Assembly (NCBI GenBank): GCA_964017125.1
Contig: OZ024912.1
Location: forward strand, 79,467,904 to 79,531,903
Length of the DNA: 64,000 nt
Reading direction: 5' to 3'
From: Flabesymbios commensalis
Lineage: Eukaryota; Annelida; Polychaeta; Terebellida; Flabelligeridae
Under the pieces are notes generated by a model. It made no database searches. It saw only the letters and a program-made list of their open reading frames with translations, and had not been told where the DNA came from. A program made the translations under genes and the position numbers. This document shows, one piece after another, positions 63,281-64,000 of this stretch (the first letter of the stretch is position 1; the number at the start of each line of letters is the position of its first letter).

Positions 63281-63473
63281 TCTCCACATAAAACACACCG
63301 TCTTTGTTCATCGTCTTCCTTGTTTATAACATTCAAGTTACGGTCAAAGACAAAATCATCTCCTGCATATGCGCATATTCTTGACTTGCTAGTCCCGTAT
63401 TTTTTCAAGCGAGCTTCAAGTCACATAATGCATCTGACAGAAGATATTTATGTGGTAAATGCTCAGTTAACCT

Positions 63474-63715
63474 TTAAAGCGACACAATCAGGCTAAAATC
63501 ATCAAGAAATCTTATAATGTTTTATTATTTAGGTTTCTTAATATGACCATATTATGTAAACATGTTCTTAGACTAAAACTACAAATGTTTTTTTAATTTT
63601 TGTGCTGCGCATTTACCAGCTGAACGAGATATAGAGACAAAATTCACGTATTTCTTATTTTGGAATGTGCATGTCCGAAATAAGAAATCGGGAATTTCGT
63701 CTCTATATCTATTAA
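63474..63715. mobile_element. FB-L MITE, left part
   Basis: TTAA at 63474 and AGCGACACAATCAGGCTAAA; then GTGCTGCGCATTTACCAGCT, a long inverted pair around TGTGCATGTCC (AGATATAGAGACAAAATTC / GAATTTCGTCTCTATATCT). The right terminus is missing. Confidence 0.65.
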
Positions 63716-63857
63716 TGATAACGGTCTGTGTCAATTGCTACCGTACTGCTCTAATGAGATCACGTAGGCCAAGATTGTTTAGCTCTGAATCATATCCTTG
63801 ACAGTTTTTATCTGATCAGATACCTCATCAGATTGTGTCTGCACAGCTGAGACAGTA

Positions 63858-64000
63858 TACTGGAAAAATTTGTGAATTGATTAATCCCGCGAAAATTATC
63901 ATTATAATAGCGCTACTAAGGGATAATCAAAATACGCGATTTCTAACAGTCCCAAAATCAGAAATTCGCGAAAATTTTAACACGCGAAAATTACCAGATC
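63858..64000. mobile_element. FB-M element, cut by window edge
   Basis: CCCGCGAAAATTATC, ATACGCGATTTCTAAC and CACGCGAAAATTACCAGATC; the last bases equal the end of the copy at 60163-60305, so only a few bases should lie outside. Confidence 0.6.

Overview
This window looks like AT-rich nuclear DNA of an invertebrate animal, probably marine. The evidence is dimeric tRNA-derived SINEs, a 5S-rRNA-derived SINE, CR1/L2-like LINE 3' ends, very many short foldback (MITE-like) elements, and no bacterial-style gene packing. I cannot place the species. It is an intergenic or intronic 'graveyard' of non-autonomous transposons. The only host coding sequence I can support is one candidate exon (38832-39050). 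Nearly all other open frames read through repeats. Family names below are working labels of mine.

The commonest elements are TTAA-flanked MITEs. Families pB-A, pB-A2, pB-B, pB-C and pB-D begin TTAA-CCCTT and end AAGGG-TTAA, as expected of piggyBac-type non-autonomous elements, and each carries an internal near-perfect hairpin. About 30 pB-B copies are present; their hairpin is built on GACGTCAGA..TCTGACGTC. Families FB-I and FB-L are also flanked by TTAA but have other termini. Non-TTAA foldbacks are FB-E (ends CCAGCAAACAC, apex near CGTCTGCGACGCTGG), FB-F (AGCAGTTACTGCTGTTTG arms), FB-G (CTGCCACTTTGCAAAGTGGCAG-like centres), FB-H (GATTGGTCGAGATGG arms), FB-K (ACTAGGGTAGTGC arms), FB-M (CGCGAAAATT ends) and FB-N (TA-flanked, ends CCCGCCGTCAGATTAAC).

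Layout. 1-17.8 kb: pB, FB-E and SINE copies mixed with diverged long repeats (blocks P/Q and R). 17.85-21.90 kb: a broken ~4 kb element bounded by inverted repeats, holding a coding relic and a LINE fragment. 22-35 kb: MITEs, two LINE 3' ends, the 5S-derived SINE and an FB-I copy. 35-39.1 kb: a hairpin-bearing tandem array, then about 2 kb of low-repeat sequence leading to the candidate exon. 39-46 kb: MITEs and SINEs, including an FB-I copy nested in a SINE. 46.2-46.8 kb: an (ATTC)n microsatellite. 49.4-50.3 kb: a 47-bp minisatellite with a 282-bp higher-order repeat. 50-64 kb: dense foldbacks with two tandem arrays that appear to derive from hairpin arms.

Several nested insertions give internal proof of target-site duplications: a SINE in pB-B with a 14-bp duplication, FB-I in a SINE with TTAA, and pB-C in pB-A2 with TTAA. 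Three unrelated-looking hairpin families share one apex plan, C-GNNA-G. In several families the two arms of one copy match each other better than they match other copies. These two patterns are the most interesting signals here.
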